From contig CM050450.1 in the NCBI GenBank assembly GCA_027563935.2, positions 30,119,439 to 30,183,438 of the forward strand: DNA of 64,000 bases, written 5' to 3'. Every line of letters begins with the position of its first letter. Positions within the stretch are counted from its first letter, which is position 1. The DNA comes from Costus lasius (taxonomy: Eukaryota; Streptophyta; Magnoliopsida; Zingiberales; Costaceae). The notes under the pieces are model-generated. The model had not been told where the DNA came from. It saw nothing but the letters and a program-made list of their open reading frames with translations, and searched no databases. Made by a program: the position numbers and the translations under genes. Shown here in pieces: positions 1 to 9,749 of the stretch.

Positions 1-501
1 TATGTGGGTTTGCAGCCGCAGCCCCTCTATCAGGTTAGAGTTTCTCACAACTGACAGAAGTGGTGCAAATTTGTTTGTTAAGGCAGTTTCCGTTTTGGCA
101 ACGGAATGGTTACGCTTCACAGGGGTTAAGCGACCTTGTTTGTAAAGCCTAGCCTCCTTCTTCCTTAAGGCTTGTCGTTCCTGTTTCCTTGTCTTCTCTG
201 GGGTCGAGAATATAGTCTGGTGGATCTTGCCCCCGTTAACGGTGAAAGACAGTTCCTCTTCCTTTTCGTCGAACAGGCCCCCATTATCAGTGAATGATAG
301 CTTTCTTTCTTTTGTGGTAGTCTTCTTCCCCTTCAAGGAGGTCTCACTCTTGATGACCGGAGTATTCTTTCCTTTGATGTTCTCAGAGTCCATGAAGGGT
401 AGGTAGATGAACTCAACATCCTCCTCCGAAATGGAGCCAAACTGGACGCCATGCATGATGATCGATGCATCCTCAACAAAGATGTTCAGCTTCTTCGCCA
501 T
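1..501 (-). CDS. partial ORF of a gypsy-like retrotransposon (N-terminal part, open at window edge)
   Basis: Read on the minus strand, an ATG at 501 opens 167 codons with no stop up to the window edge. The protein begins MAKKLNIFVEDASII and continues into a lysine-, serine- and arginine-rich stretch with the repeated theme LSFT(D/V)NGG. It follows a PBS-like motif by about 90 bases, the position of the first ORF of an LTR retrotransposon. Some plant Tat/Ogre gypsy elements carry an extra ORF upstream of gag. That is a possible identity, inferred only from position, since no gag, protease or RT motif is visible here. It is not a recognised host gene. Confidence 0.45.
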   Translation of the reverse strand, partial: MAKKLNIFVEDASIIMHGVQFGSISEEDVEFIYLPFMDSENIKGKNTPVIKSETSLKGKKTTTKERKLSFTDNGGLFDEKEEELSFTVNGGKIHQTIFSTPEKTRKQERQALRKKEARLYKQGRLTPVKRNHSVAKTETALTNKFAPLLSVVRNSNLIEGLRLQTHI

Positions 502-587
502 GGCTCTGTAGAACAAGAGAAGTGTAAGAACAAAGGCATGAAATTTCGGTGTTGCGTAATATAGATCTCGAAGATGAAAGGAGAAGC

Positions 588-612
588 CGGTCCCACCGGG
601 CGTGCCAGAATT
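588..612 (-). other. primer-binding-site-like motif next to the 5' LTR
   Basis: On the minus strand the sequence TGGCACGCCCGGTGGGACC lies directly inside a TGT...-type LTR boundary at 613. TGGCACGCCC(A/G)GTGGGAC-like motifs beside LTRs are frequent in plant gypsy elements. The priming tRNA is not determined here. Confidence 0.5.
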
Positions 613-1059
613 TGTAGGGTCAAAATTGCTACATTGGGAATGTATTGTGACCGTTTCAAATCCACCTTAAATTAATAAGGCTTTTTGTTTAGCGGGTTCT
701 GACTTCCGATGAGCGCAAGCGTTCATCGTTAATTACCCCTAAAATAGGGAACCTTTGATTAAGAGGTCTATAATACGCAACAAGATAAGAGCGATAATCA
801 GATGATGTCACTTATAAATTTCATCCATAAATTTAACTTGACGTTATACATATTTCGACATGATAAGAGGAGAAGAGTATTCATCAAGATGGGCAGTTTG
901 TGTTCATCGGACTTTAGCCTTGTAATGGCGTGTCGGGTAATATCCGGCCCAGGCAGTACAACGTTATATCGAGGAGCTACGCCCCGATGGTAAACATCGA
1001 CGTACGCACCTCCCAAACGATATTCCATCATAATACATTAAGGCGCATTGGATATTAGA

Positions 1060-1625
1060 CTGGAAAAGTCACCCGGCCATAATGGCGCGTTGGATGATTT
1101 GACTTGAAATTTTGTCCGGCCTTGCGGCGTGTTGGATAATTTGGATTTGGAGTTTATCCGGCCTTACGGCGTGATGGATAATTTGATTTGAAAATTTATC
1201 CAGCCTCGCGGCGTATTGGACAATTTGGTTTGGAATTTATCCGGCCTCGCGGCATGATGGATAATTTGATTTGGGAATTTGTCCGGCCTTGACAGCGTGT
1301 TGGGTAGTTCGAATTTGGAAGAAATTACTCGGCCTCACGGCATGTTGAGTAATTTGGATTTGGTAATTATCCGGCCTTACGGCGTGTTGGGTAATTTGAT
1401 TTGGGAATTTATCCGGCCTCACGGCGTGATGGATAATTTGATTTGGAATTTTATCCGGCCTTGCGGCGTGATGGATAATTTGATTTGGAATTTTATCCGG
1501 CCTTGCGGCGTGTTGGATAATTTGGATTTGGAGTTTATCCGGCCTTACGGCGTGATGGATAATTTGATTTGAAAATTTATCCGGCCTCGCGGCGTATTGG
1601 ATAATTTTAGAAAATGCCTCGGCCG
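1060..1625. repeat. 42-bp minisatellite, about 13 units
   Basis: The core TCCGGCC(T)YRCGGCGTG recurs about every 41-42 bases (near 1116, 1158, 1199, 1241, 1283, 1370, 1413, 1456, 1497, 1539 and 1581) followed by a TTGGATAATTTGATTTG-like spacer. Because 42 is a multiple of three, frames stay open and give a spurious 14-residue protein repeat. Related segments containing the string ACCTCCCA(A/G)ACGATATT flank the array at about 988-1025 and 1660-1692, so the array may sit inside a duplicated segment. Confidence 0.9.
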
Positions 1626-1857
1626 TAACATTATGCTGAGGAGTTATATTCCGACGTCAAGCGTCGATGTACGTACCTCCCAGACGATATTTTGGCATGT
1701 TAATATAAGCCCTTTTTACTTCATTTATTACTGTTTCTTTCTGCTTTCTCCTTTTGCCTTGTTTTGTTGTTGACAGTTTCATTTCTTTTGCATCGTCACA
1801 TCGATATACGTTATGCTGATAACGTCTGGTCTAAAGGTAAAGTTTTCGGTCGGCAAA

Positions 1858-2075
1858 AGGAGCTAGGGCTTTTTCATTTGTTCAGTTGGCATAAAGCCTC
1901 AATGATTCATAGGGGGCGGGCGGCGATTTTGCGAGATCGCTGAACAGAGCTCTGGCATCGACGTTCTTGGCCGACCAGAGGGCTAGGGCTTCTTTCATTG
2001 CCCAGTCGGCGTAAACTCTCAGCGGTTCGTAGGGGCGCACGGCGATTTTGGAGATCGCCGAGCAGAGTCCTGACG
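1858..2075. repeat. diverged tandem duplication, about 120 bp
   Basis: Two adjacent copies start with GCTAGGGCTT near 1861 and 1981 and share the order GGCATAAA/GGCGTAAA, CATAGGGG/CGTAGGGG, CGGCGATTTTG, GAGATCGC, AGCAGAG/GAACAGAG. They differ by substitutions and small indels. Confidence 0.75.
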
Positions 2076-3074
2076 AAGGCGGCAATTCCTGACGAAGGGG
2101 CGACGGGAAATTGTAGAGCGGGGGTTTCAATACTTCTCCTTACTGATCTCTTCACTCGGCGGTGTGCTTCTTTCCAACGAATTATGGTAAGAAAGACCCT
2201 TTTTAGATCCTGTAATTTTCCACACAATTCATTCTCACGGTAGTAGGCAATTCCTTCTTCGTTCTTGGTGAAAGTCTAACCGCATTCTCATCTCCTCTAC
2301 ACACTTGCGTTGCTCAGTTTCGTTGGCCACTTGTCTGATGGTGGATTCCCGGTGCGCAACAGAGGAGAAGGGATATTCAATAGCCCTTGGGCCTTACAGC
2401 AACTCGCGGACCTGAGGTAACGAAAGGGGAACCAGAGAAATTTTGGTTTATTCCTTTCCTCATTCTATTTCCTTGTTTTTGTAATCACCGTGGGTTGATG
2501 TCGCAAGCTACAGATATTAGACGAAGTAGAGGAGTCCTTTGCTTTGTGCTGGATTTGATTTCCCACCCGACCCTGAAGGAAATCGGGGACGACGAGAGGG
2601 GCAGAGGACTCCGCGAGAGGTCCATTGGGAGCCATCTGCTTCAAAGGGCAAGAACAGAATCCTGTAGCAGATCGGATCGGGTTCATAGGACGGTCAGGTC
2701 AGATCCGTTAACACTAGGTTTTGAAATCTGGATCGGACTTTATGTTTTCGTCGTTTGAAATCCGGATCGGACTTTTTGTGGCTCTTTCGAAGTCCGATCA
2801 TAATGCTACAGCCAGCTTATCTTCTACTCCCTTCTCGTTCTTATTATTATTTTTGTGCTTTAAGACAATTGCTTGCCAAGAAAATTTTTGTTCGTGAGGA
2901 ACACTTTGGTCAGATTCTTTAGTGTTTCAAATCAGATAGTGTCTCAGGTCCGATTCATCAGTATCGGATCTTCTTTCGATTCGAATTCTTCTGATGTCGT
3001 TAGGGCTAAGCCTCCATGATATTTTACCGACAAGAGTAAAAGAAACAACGACTGAGCAGAGTTTCTTTATTATT

Positions 3075-4000
3075 CTTTGTGCTTGAGTGATCTTCTGGTA
3101 GACCGAAGTGTCACGCTTGAGTAATTTTCTGGTAGACCGAAGTATATTCGTAGGCTTCTACAAACGAGTACTCTTCGTTTCCCTCTTCTCATTATTTTTG
3201 GTTTATTCTCTTTTCTCTCTCTCTGTCTCTCTCCCTCTTTCTCTTTTGTTTCCTCCTCTTCTCCTTTTGCAGTATTTTCTCTCTTCTTTTTTTTCTCCCT
3301 CTTTTGCAGTATTTCCTCTCAATTTATCTTCATTTTTGCTTCTTTCCCCGGCGGTACTACTGATGCTTATTGCACCTCAAGTCTACTCGAATGATATGAT
3401 GAAACGGTGCGTGTGTGAATCCATGGTGGTGCCAGGGCGCTTAATGCGTCCATGAGGCCTAAAAAAAAAACCGAGAGTCGAAAGAAAGTGTGTGTGTGCG
3501 TTTCTTGTGATGCCAGGATGCTTAGTGCGTCCATGAGGCCTACAAAATCCGATCGAAAAGAAAATTCTCTTTCATTACCTTCTTCTGCTTTCCTTACGAT
3601 ATCCCTCCTCTTCTACCTTCTTCTGGTTTCCTTGCGGTCTCCTCTGTGTTGCTTCCCCCTCGCTGTGTTGTTCTCCTTTTATAAGGTTTTCAGCTCACCC
3701 TCTCACAGCTGTCTTCTTTTGTCTTCTTTTTGTTTTACTCACGCTTCTTCCCTCTTTTCTTATTCTTCTTCCCTTTTCTCATACTGCCGTCAGTTCTCTT
3801 TTTCATGCCAGACCTGGTCGCTTCTTATTTACCATTTATTTCCTGCTTCTTTATTTTGTGCGACCACCATTTTGATCTCTCTTTTTTGAAAAAAAACCTG
3901 CTGCTGCGATCACTCGCCCTCTTTTCTTTCTTTTTCCTTACTTTCCCTGATAGCCTCCTTGCTGAGGGCTGCCAGACTCGAAATTTCTTTTGCCTACAAG
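3075..4000. repeat. pyrimidine-rich region with small direct repeats
   Basis: The plus strand is dominated by CTT/TCC runs from about 3170 to 3960. A roughly 40-bp unit ending CTGGTAGACCGAAGT is duplicated at 3085-3145, and GCGTCCATGAGGCCTA occurs at about 3446 and 3528. Nothing supports a gene. Predicted proteins here are Ser/Leu/Phe-rich translations of the CT-rich DNA. Confidence 0.7.
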
Positions 4001-4189
4001 GCTGAAACTTTCCTTGTTTAGGCAAGCAAATCAGCTTGCCCATAGTCCCAAGCTATAGTCCTTTCTAAATAGATTTTTCTACTACCTGATAGCCCTTGTC
4101 GTGTGTTAGGAGTTTGGCGTTTGAGGGAGATTTATCCCATTTCTCTTGCGATAAAAAAAAATGGCTTGCTTAGAATTGTTCTTGCACTT

Positions 4190-4706
4190 CTTTGCCATAA
4201 TTTCCTTGATATGAAATTTGATGCAAGGCATGACTTTATTAGGAACCTGCATGGTTTAAAAGTCTTTGAAATTGATGAGCCTATCACAGTTAGCTACAAG
4301 CTGCCACTTTCTGCAGATAAGAATTTGATTGAAATGGCTTGCAGGATGGTTCGTTGGGAGAGAGATGAAGCTGAGTTATTCATACAAGTACACAAGTCAA
4401 AGTCAAAGCAAGGCAGCGTCGAATTTGCAACTTATTTTGCAGATGTGATAGCTCAAGGCTTGCTGTTTGAAACGCTTGACCATATTGCTTCACTTGCCGA
4501 GCTCATTAAGCCTGGTTTTCTCTTAGACTTTGATGAGGATGCTGTTGATTTCTTGTTGAAGACCAAAAAAATCTTGAAGTGTTCCCTGAGGATGAAGAAT
4601 TCCTTTCTGTGCTGGCTTCTTCTCAGAAAACGAGCAGAGTTGAAGCAGAAGAACTTTTTGTTTCAGGGGATCGATGCTAGTGCTGCTGCTTAAATCCATG
4701 TGTTCG
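4190..4706 (+). pseudogene. frameshifted fragment of a host-like plant gene (possibly NO VEIN-like)
   Basis: The frame encodes a non-repetitive, ordinary-looking protein segment (for example RHDFIRNLHGLKVFEIDEP and later GFLLDFDEDAVDFLLKTK). At the A-run near 4563 the frame shifts: the continuation in another frame reads NLEVFPEDEEFLSVLASSQK and ends in a stop near 4678. Composition and style are unlike the surrounding transposon sequence. I have a weak, unverified recollection of similar sequence in the large plant HSP90-like-ATPase protein NO VEIN. No ATPase motif is present in the fragment. No introns or proper start are visible, so it is probably a captured or relic exon piece. Confidence 0.45.
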
Positions 4707-5081
4707 ATGTTCGTTGTGCCCCTTTTCGACTTTCTAGTGTATGTCAAATTTTGGACGCTTGGCATCGGATCAAATGATGGATACTTTTGAAGCTCTGTCA
4801 ACAATGTTCTGGAGCAAATCGCTTAGCAGCTATAGAAAGGCTAGCAAAGAAGCTTTGCGATTGTAGCTCAGTTTCTTCTTTTTTTTTTTGAACTCAGCGA
4901 AATGAATGGATTGTCTCTATTATGTGCAAATCTTTTGCAAACTGTAATTGTTTCAGTATGGCTTTGTCTTTTATCTGGCCTTAATGTGTATGCAAAGGTC
5001 AAGATCAATCTTGACTTGACTTCCTAGTTGAACGAATTCCGACTTTCTTCTTGGCGTGCGCAAAATTTTGTGGTTCAACAA
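4707..5081. other. unassigned sequence between the gene fragment and the next LTR
   Basis: I see no ORF, repeat or structural signal here apart from a T-run near 4878-4889. It may be downstream host sequence that travelled with the gene fragment. Confidence 0.4.
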
Positions 5082-5344
5082 TGTGGTGTCCGCAAGTGCA
5101 CGGATACTCGAAGTAATAAAGAAAATATCGATTCCACAGAGACCTACGTGTTAAGTACCAAATAGTTGTATTCTTACTAGCTAAGCAAACCGAGTATGAT
5201 GCGAATAAACAATAAACACACGAGAAAATAACCAGAGAGATAAACTGGGACTAGGGTTTCATCCACCTTAATTTCAATGATTATATATAATAAAAGGTCG
5301 TCAATCAAATCCTATCATAATAAAGACTTAATTTACTTCATAAA

Positions 5345-5590
5345 AGGATTATCTCACTTTCGTGCAGACAATCATGCAGGGACCAATCCTCGCTTTTGCA
5401 CAAGATTTATCCCAACGTTGTAAATAAGTAAACCATCAATCAAAGAACTCAGGATCACTTTCGTGCATCCGAGTTCTTTGTTGATCATCACAAGTGGAAT
5501 CTCAAGGATCACTTTCGTGCATCCGAGTCTCAACACAGGTTCTACCTAGGGTTTTCCAACAGACCGATCTTCACTTTCATGCAAGATCTA
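5345..5590. repeat. reiterated CACTTTCGTGCA motif (iteron-like)
   Basis: CACTTTCGTGCA or close variants recur about five times near 5357, 5390, 5456, 5508 and 5570, some within a larger repeat AGGATCACTTTCGTGCATCC. The same arrangement is in the other LTR at about 11,790-12,020. Confidence 0.75.
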
Positions 5591-6324
5591 TCAATGTTTA
5601 ACACAATAACACAACCCTAGATTCATATTATCAAGCATGGCAATAAGACTACTAAAAAAAGAGATAAGATTCTAGGGTTCCAAGTTCTTAAGCAAATCAC
5701 CTTTCAGTCTCATTGCGAAAACTCTAAAACATGCATGACAGTAAAATCTAAGGAGAATTAAAGACAATTCATCACATAAGTAGAATTATTGCAACAAGGA
5801 TTATCATAACGAAAATAATAGTTTATCTAATTATTAAAAATGAAGGGGATTACACCCCCATGTCCCAAAGTATGTTTAAGCTTGCTTGGAAGAAGAGGTA
5901 CAATAATCCATGGTGTAGGAAATCAAAACACAGGTAGAGAACAAATTACGGTACGGCCGTAAAGGTTTTTACGGCCGTAATCTGCGACAAACAGGAGCGG
6001 CGGACGGTGTTTTGTTGATTTCTCCTCTGATTGAACTCCTTTTACTCTGAAACTTCTGGTGTGTCCTCCTCTCATCCAGGTGAAGCTTTTGCGTGAAAAT
6101 CACAACCTGAGGTGCCCTCTATGCCTCTCGGCGTGAGGCCAAACCCTAGACGCCTCTCTCTTGATTGCTCTCTCGATAGTAGATAAACATTCGTTCTTCC
6201 ACTTCGTGTGTCTTCTCCTCTTAAAGAAAAGTCTGCAGCATCATTCGGATCTCAATTTGGAGGTCTGGATCAAAAGTTATGGTCCGTGCAAGATTCGGAC
6301 CCGTGAAAATCGTGTTTTTGAATG

Positions 6325-6685
6325 AAATTACGGTACCGTAATGAATATTATGGCAGTGCTGTAATTTTGGCTCTGTGAAGTATTTGTCAAGATTACGACC
6401 AGTAAAAATGTTTACGGTCGTGCCATATTTGCTTCTATATGTTTTTGGACCAAAATACGGCCCGTAAAGATCATTACGGCAGTACCGTAATCTCTGAAAT
6501 CTCTCGGGTGGAAAATAATCTATCATTACGGCACTGTAAAGATTGTTATGGTGCTGCCGTAATCTCACGAAATTCTCTAGTCGAAATCTTCCCAAATTAC
6601 GGCACCTCTCAGGGATTACGGCTGTACCATAATTCTGTGGTGTAATTACGGTACCGTAAAATCCATTACGGGGGTGCCGTAATTT
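6325..6685. repeat. array of paired TTACGG...CCGTAA palindromes (3' LTR)
   Basis: Units of roughly 65-70 bases each hold two near-palindromes, TTACGGTACCGTAA followed about 8-10 bases later by TTACGGCAGTGCCGTAA or variants, then a spacer with CTCTCGGGT- or CTCTGGT-like text. About five units are visible, near 6326, 6386, 6453, 6522 and 6597-6684. Confidence 0.85.
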
Positions 6686-6937
6686 GCTCTAAAGCTCTGA
6701 TTCTTCTGAAATTTGACTTGTGATCTCCTCTTGATGTTGTGAATTCAATTATGCATCTGGTTTACTCGAAATCGACTGAAAAGCATGCCTTTTTGCCTGA
6801 AAATCATAAAAAATAGAAAAGAGTGTGGATTCCGCAAATATTGATAAAAAAAGGCATAAAAATAAGCAAAGTCTATGAATATGACACAAAAATACCAATG
6901 AAATGACACAGAATTTAATATAAATTTCGGTGTCATC

Positions 6938-9189
6938 AAACACATAAGGCTCAAACTTTGCTTGTCCTCAAGCAAATAGATAGAATGAAGAACTCTACTA
7001 TGGAAAATATGCCTTTTCATGAAAAATAAATTTCTAAAATATAATCACTCATGAAATTTTCCACTAACTTTTTGCACAAAATTTCAGATAATACATCATC
7101 CTCTGAATTTAGTCTTTAAGATTCACAGCTTTGATCGAATAAAACTTCGCAACTCGCATAATAAATAGAATCTCAGTCTCATGATTTCACCCAATTTTCA
7201 GTTTAAATCTATCAAACTTTTGTTTACAGGAATAAAGTCTCATAGATCTTTTTCCACACAGAATCTTTCTTTTCTTCCCCCTCTCCTTTTTTTTTTAATT
7301 TTTGCATCGATAGCATATACCCACATCGATACATACTTTTTATTTTAGACTTCAACTCTTGTCTTCGGTACCACTGTCAATTTTACACAGGGCTAAGTAG
7401 AGGAGTCATTTTCTTTTTCTCTCTCTTTTCCTTTTTGCAGACTTCAACCCATGTCTTAGGTACCACTGTCAATTTTACACAGTGCCAAATAGGGAAGTCT
7501 CTCACTATTTTTGGATTCTTTCTTCCCAACAAATAATAAAATAGACTAAACATTAACTAGATTAATCAATTGACATCAATTCAAAAATTACACTCATATG
7601 CTCATTTTATTCAAGAAAGATGCTTCACCCTTAGATTGCATTCATCAAACAACATACCTACCCAAAAACCTTATGCATCAATCAATGAATAATTTCAACA
7701 AGTAGATATATATTGAAGAAATAAATTGAGCATAATAGGTATATTTCCATTCATAGGCATGCATTATCATAGAAAAATTCACACATCTCTGTAAAAGAAT
7801 GTGAAACATTAAATCCAAACAGTCATAAGGTGTAAAGTGATAGATCTGTGTAATCACATAAGACTCAAACAATGCAAAGGGTGTAAAGTGATAAAATTTT
7901 GAGGAGAAGAAAAAGTGCAGATAATCAAATCAAATAAAATAACCACTAGAAAGTGTAAACAATACTCACAAAACAATATAGCAAGCTCTGATCGAAAATA
8001 CATAAGGCTCAGTATAAAAATAGTGTTGGGGCAGATGTTGCAAGGTTCAAAGATGTGCCTTTTGAAATTTTACCTGCATAATTTAGGGTACATAAGGCTC
8101 AGTCTAAAAATAGTCTTTAAAAATGATAATGATGAAAATAATTTTCTCAAAGAATAATAAGAGATATCATTGATGGTCCAGAAAGAGTGCTGGCAGAAAG
8201 AGCTGATGCAACTGAGAAGCAGAGGTGGAACAGATGCTAGCTGAAAAGCTGCTAGCAATGATGGTGATGGTGCCGACAGTAGAGTGAGTAATCTCTAGTG
8301 GCTTGCTAGAAATCACAGTCCTGGAGGTGAGATCGTCGGCTGGTGGGTGCGAGAGATAGCACTGAATAGATAAAAAAAATCAGTCACTAATAAAGAGTCT
8401 GTTGCATAAATAAATCAAATAAATGGAAACATAGGTAGTAGAAGAAGTAAGAGTCTGCTGATGGTATAATCCAGTGTCGACAGCTGGAAATAGTGATGTC
8501 AGAGGTAGATGCAGTGGTAGCTAGAGGTGGAAGACAGTTGCTTTTGAAGATTTCTAGATCTGGAGGCAGAAGAAGCAATAACAGGTAGAAAGCAAATAGT
8601 GCAGTTTTTGAATTTTTTATGAAAAGTAGCCATACCCTAGAATAATATTTAATGATCCATATAGAAAATGGACAGAACCAAGTTGTAGAATAAGATATGT
8701 TCTTTTCAGACGTATGAAAATTAAAGGATCAAAATCTGTCAGGAATTTAGGGTATCAACAGAAAGAAGGCTACTCAGATTAAAAACTGCAAAAACTGCAC
8801 AAAAGTTAATCAGATTCGAAACGTTTCCATGTGTCCTATAATGATTAGAAAATATTTTCATGAAAACAACTATTCCACGAGATAGAACAACACACGAACT
8901 TCATATTCCATGAGAGAAATCAGGTTTTCAAGTCATCGAAACATCTTAAACAGTGGCAGCAAAAGTGCTATTCAGATTAGTCAGAAAAAACTACTGCAGA
9001 AATTTATCAGAATCGAAAAGTTGCTATGGGTTTTAGAATGATCCATGGACTTTAAAATTCAAAAAAAAATATTCAGATGATAGACAAAGAGGAGTACTTC
9101 ATGATGGTGCCAAATATCAAAAATTTTCGTGACCCAGATTCTTAAAATCGCTGCGAGAAAACACCTCCTCAGATAAGCAGAAAGCTGTG
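6938..9189. other. non-coding internal region of the Athila-like element
   Basis: No ORF longer than about 80 codons and no polymerase motif is present. A direct repeat of about 60 bp is visible (GACTTCAAC(T/C)C...GGTACCACTGTCAATTTTACACAG near 7350 and 7440). The string ACATAAGGCTCA recurs near 6940, 8000 and 8090. The sequence is AT-rich and otherwise featureless. Confidence 0.6.
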
Positions 9190-9580
9190 CAAAAATTACG
9201 GGCGTAATGTTCTTTACTGTAGTGCCGTAATTGACACAAATTCTCGGATCAGATTATACAGGAAATACGGTACCGTAATAATTTTTACGGTACTGTAGTA
9301 AAATCAGTCAGAATTTTTTTTTTATTACCTTTTTTTTTTCAAAATTCGATAAATTCAAAATTCAAAAATTTAAAATTTCAAAAATTCAAAAATTACGACA
9401 CCGTAAACAAATTTACGGTATGGTCGTAAAATGACTTAACTCTCGGGAGGATTTTGTCACAAAATACGGTACCGTAAAGAAATACACGGCGGTACCATAA
9501 CGGGTTAAAACTCTCTGGTTAAGAATAACTGGGATTACGGTACCGTAAAGAATATTACGGTAGTGCCGTAATTTTGTGCC
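9190..9580. repeat. internal array of paired TTACGG...CCGTAA palindromes
   Basis: About five further pairs of the palindromes found in the LTRs lie inside the element near 9196, 9263, 9392, 9463 and 9533. The last has an exact TTACGGTACCGTAA followed by TTACGGTAGTGCCGTAA. The same repeat family therefore occupies three places in one element. Confidence 0.85.
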
Positions 9581-9749
9581 AAATCTCGATTCCTACAAAA
9601 AAAAATTATAAAAATTAGTCCTAAAAGAAAATTAAAATAAAGGAAAGTAAGCTAAGTGATAATGCTTGGGTTGCCTCCCAAGAAGCGCTAATTTTAGGTC
9701 CATAGCTTGACCAAAACTCAAAAATCATGGTGAAATAGGTGAATCAGTA

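Larger units (their letters stand above)
613..4100 (-). repeat. probable 5' LTR and flank of a reverse-strand gypsy-like element
   Basis: The inner edge starts TGTAGGGTCA beside the PBS-like motif. The outer edge is not resolved because no second LTR copy lies in the window, so the right limit is a guess. The region has no convincing coding sequence. It contains a 42-bp minisatellite, a 120-bp tandem duplication and a long pyrimidine-rich plus strand. Open frames of 60-145 codons here are low-complexity or repeat products. Confidence 0.35.
5082..6937 (-). repeat. 3' LTR of the Athila-like element
   Basis: It is colinear with 11,522-13,355, starting TGTGGTGTCCGCAAGTGCA on the plus strand and ending GGTGTCATCA. 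On the internal side lies the minus-strand string GCTTGAGGACAAGCAAAG, common just upstream of the 3' LTR in plant Athila-like elements, but the usual G-rich polypurine tract is degenerate. Reiterated CACTTTCGTGCA motifs occupy about 5350-5585. Paired palindromes occupy 5948-5985 and 6325-6685. A 124-codon minus-strand frame within the palindrome zone is probably not a gene. Confidence 0.85.

Noticed and set aside
1279..1572. 97-codon plus-strand ORF with a 14-residue repeat
   Set aside because: It is a translation of the 42-bp minisatellite, whose unit length keeps frames open.
3108..4005. Several plus-strand ORFs of 90-145 codons with apparent membrane segments
   Set aside because: They come from CT-rich low-complexity DNA in an LTR-like region. 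Leu/Phe/Ser richness follows from base composition.
6221..6595. 124-codon minus-strand ORF in the Athila-like LTR, with a partner in the other LTR
   Set aside because: It spans the palindrome array, and the two copies differ as LTR duplicates would. No support for selection.
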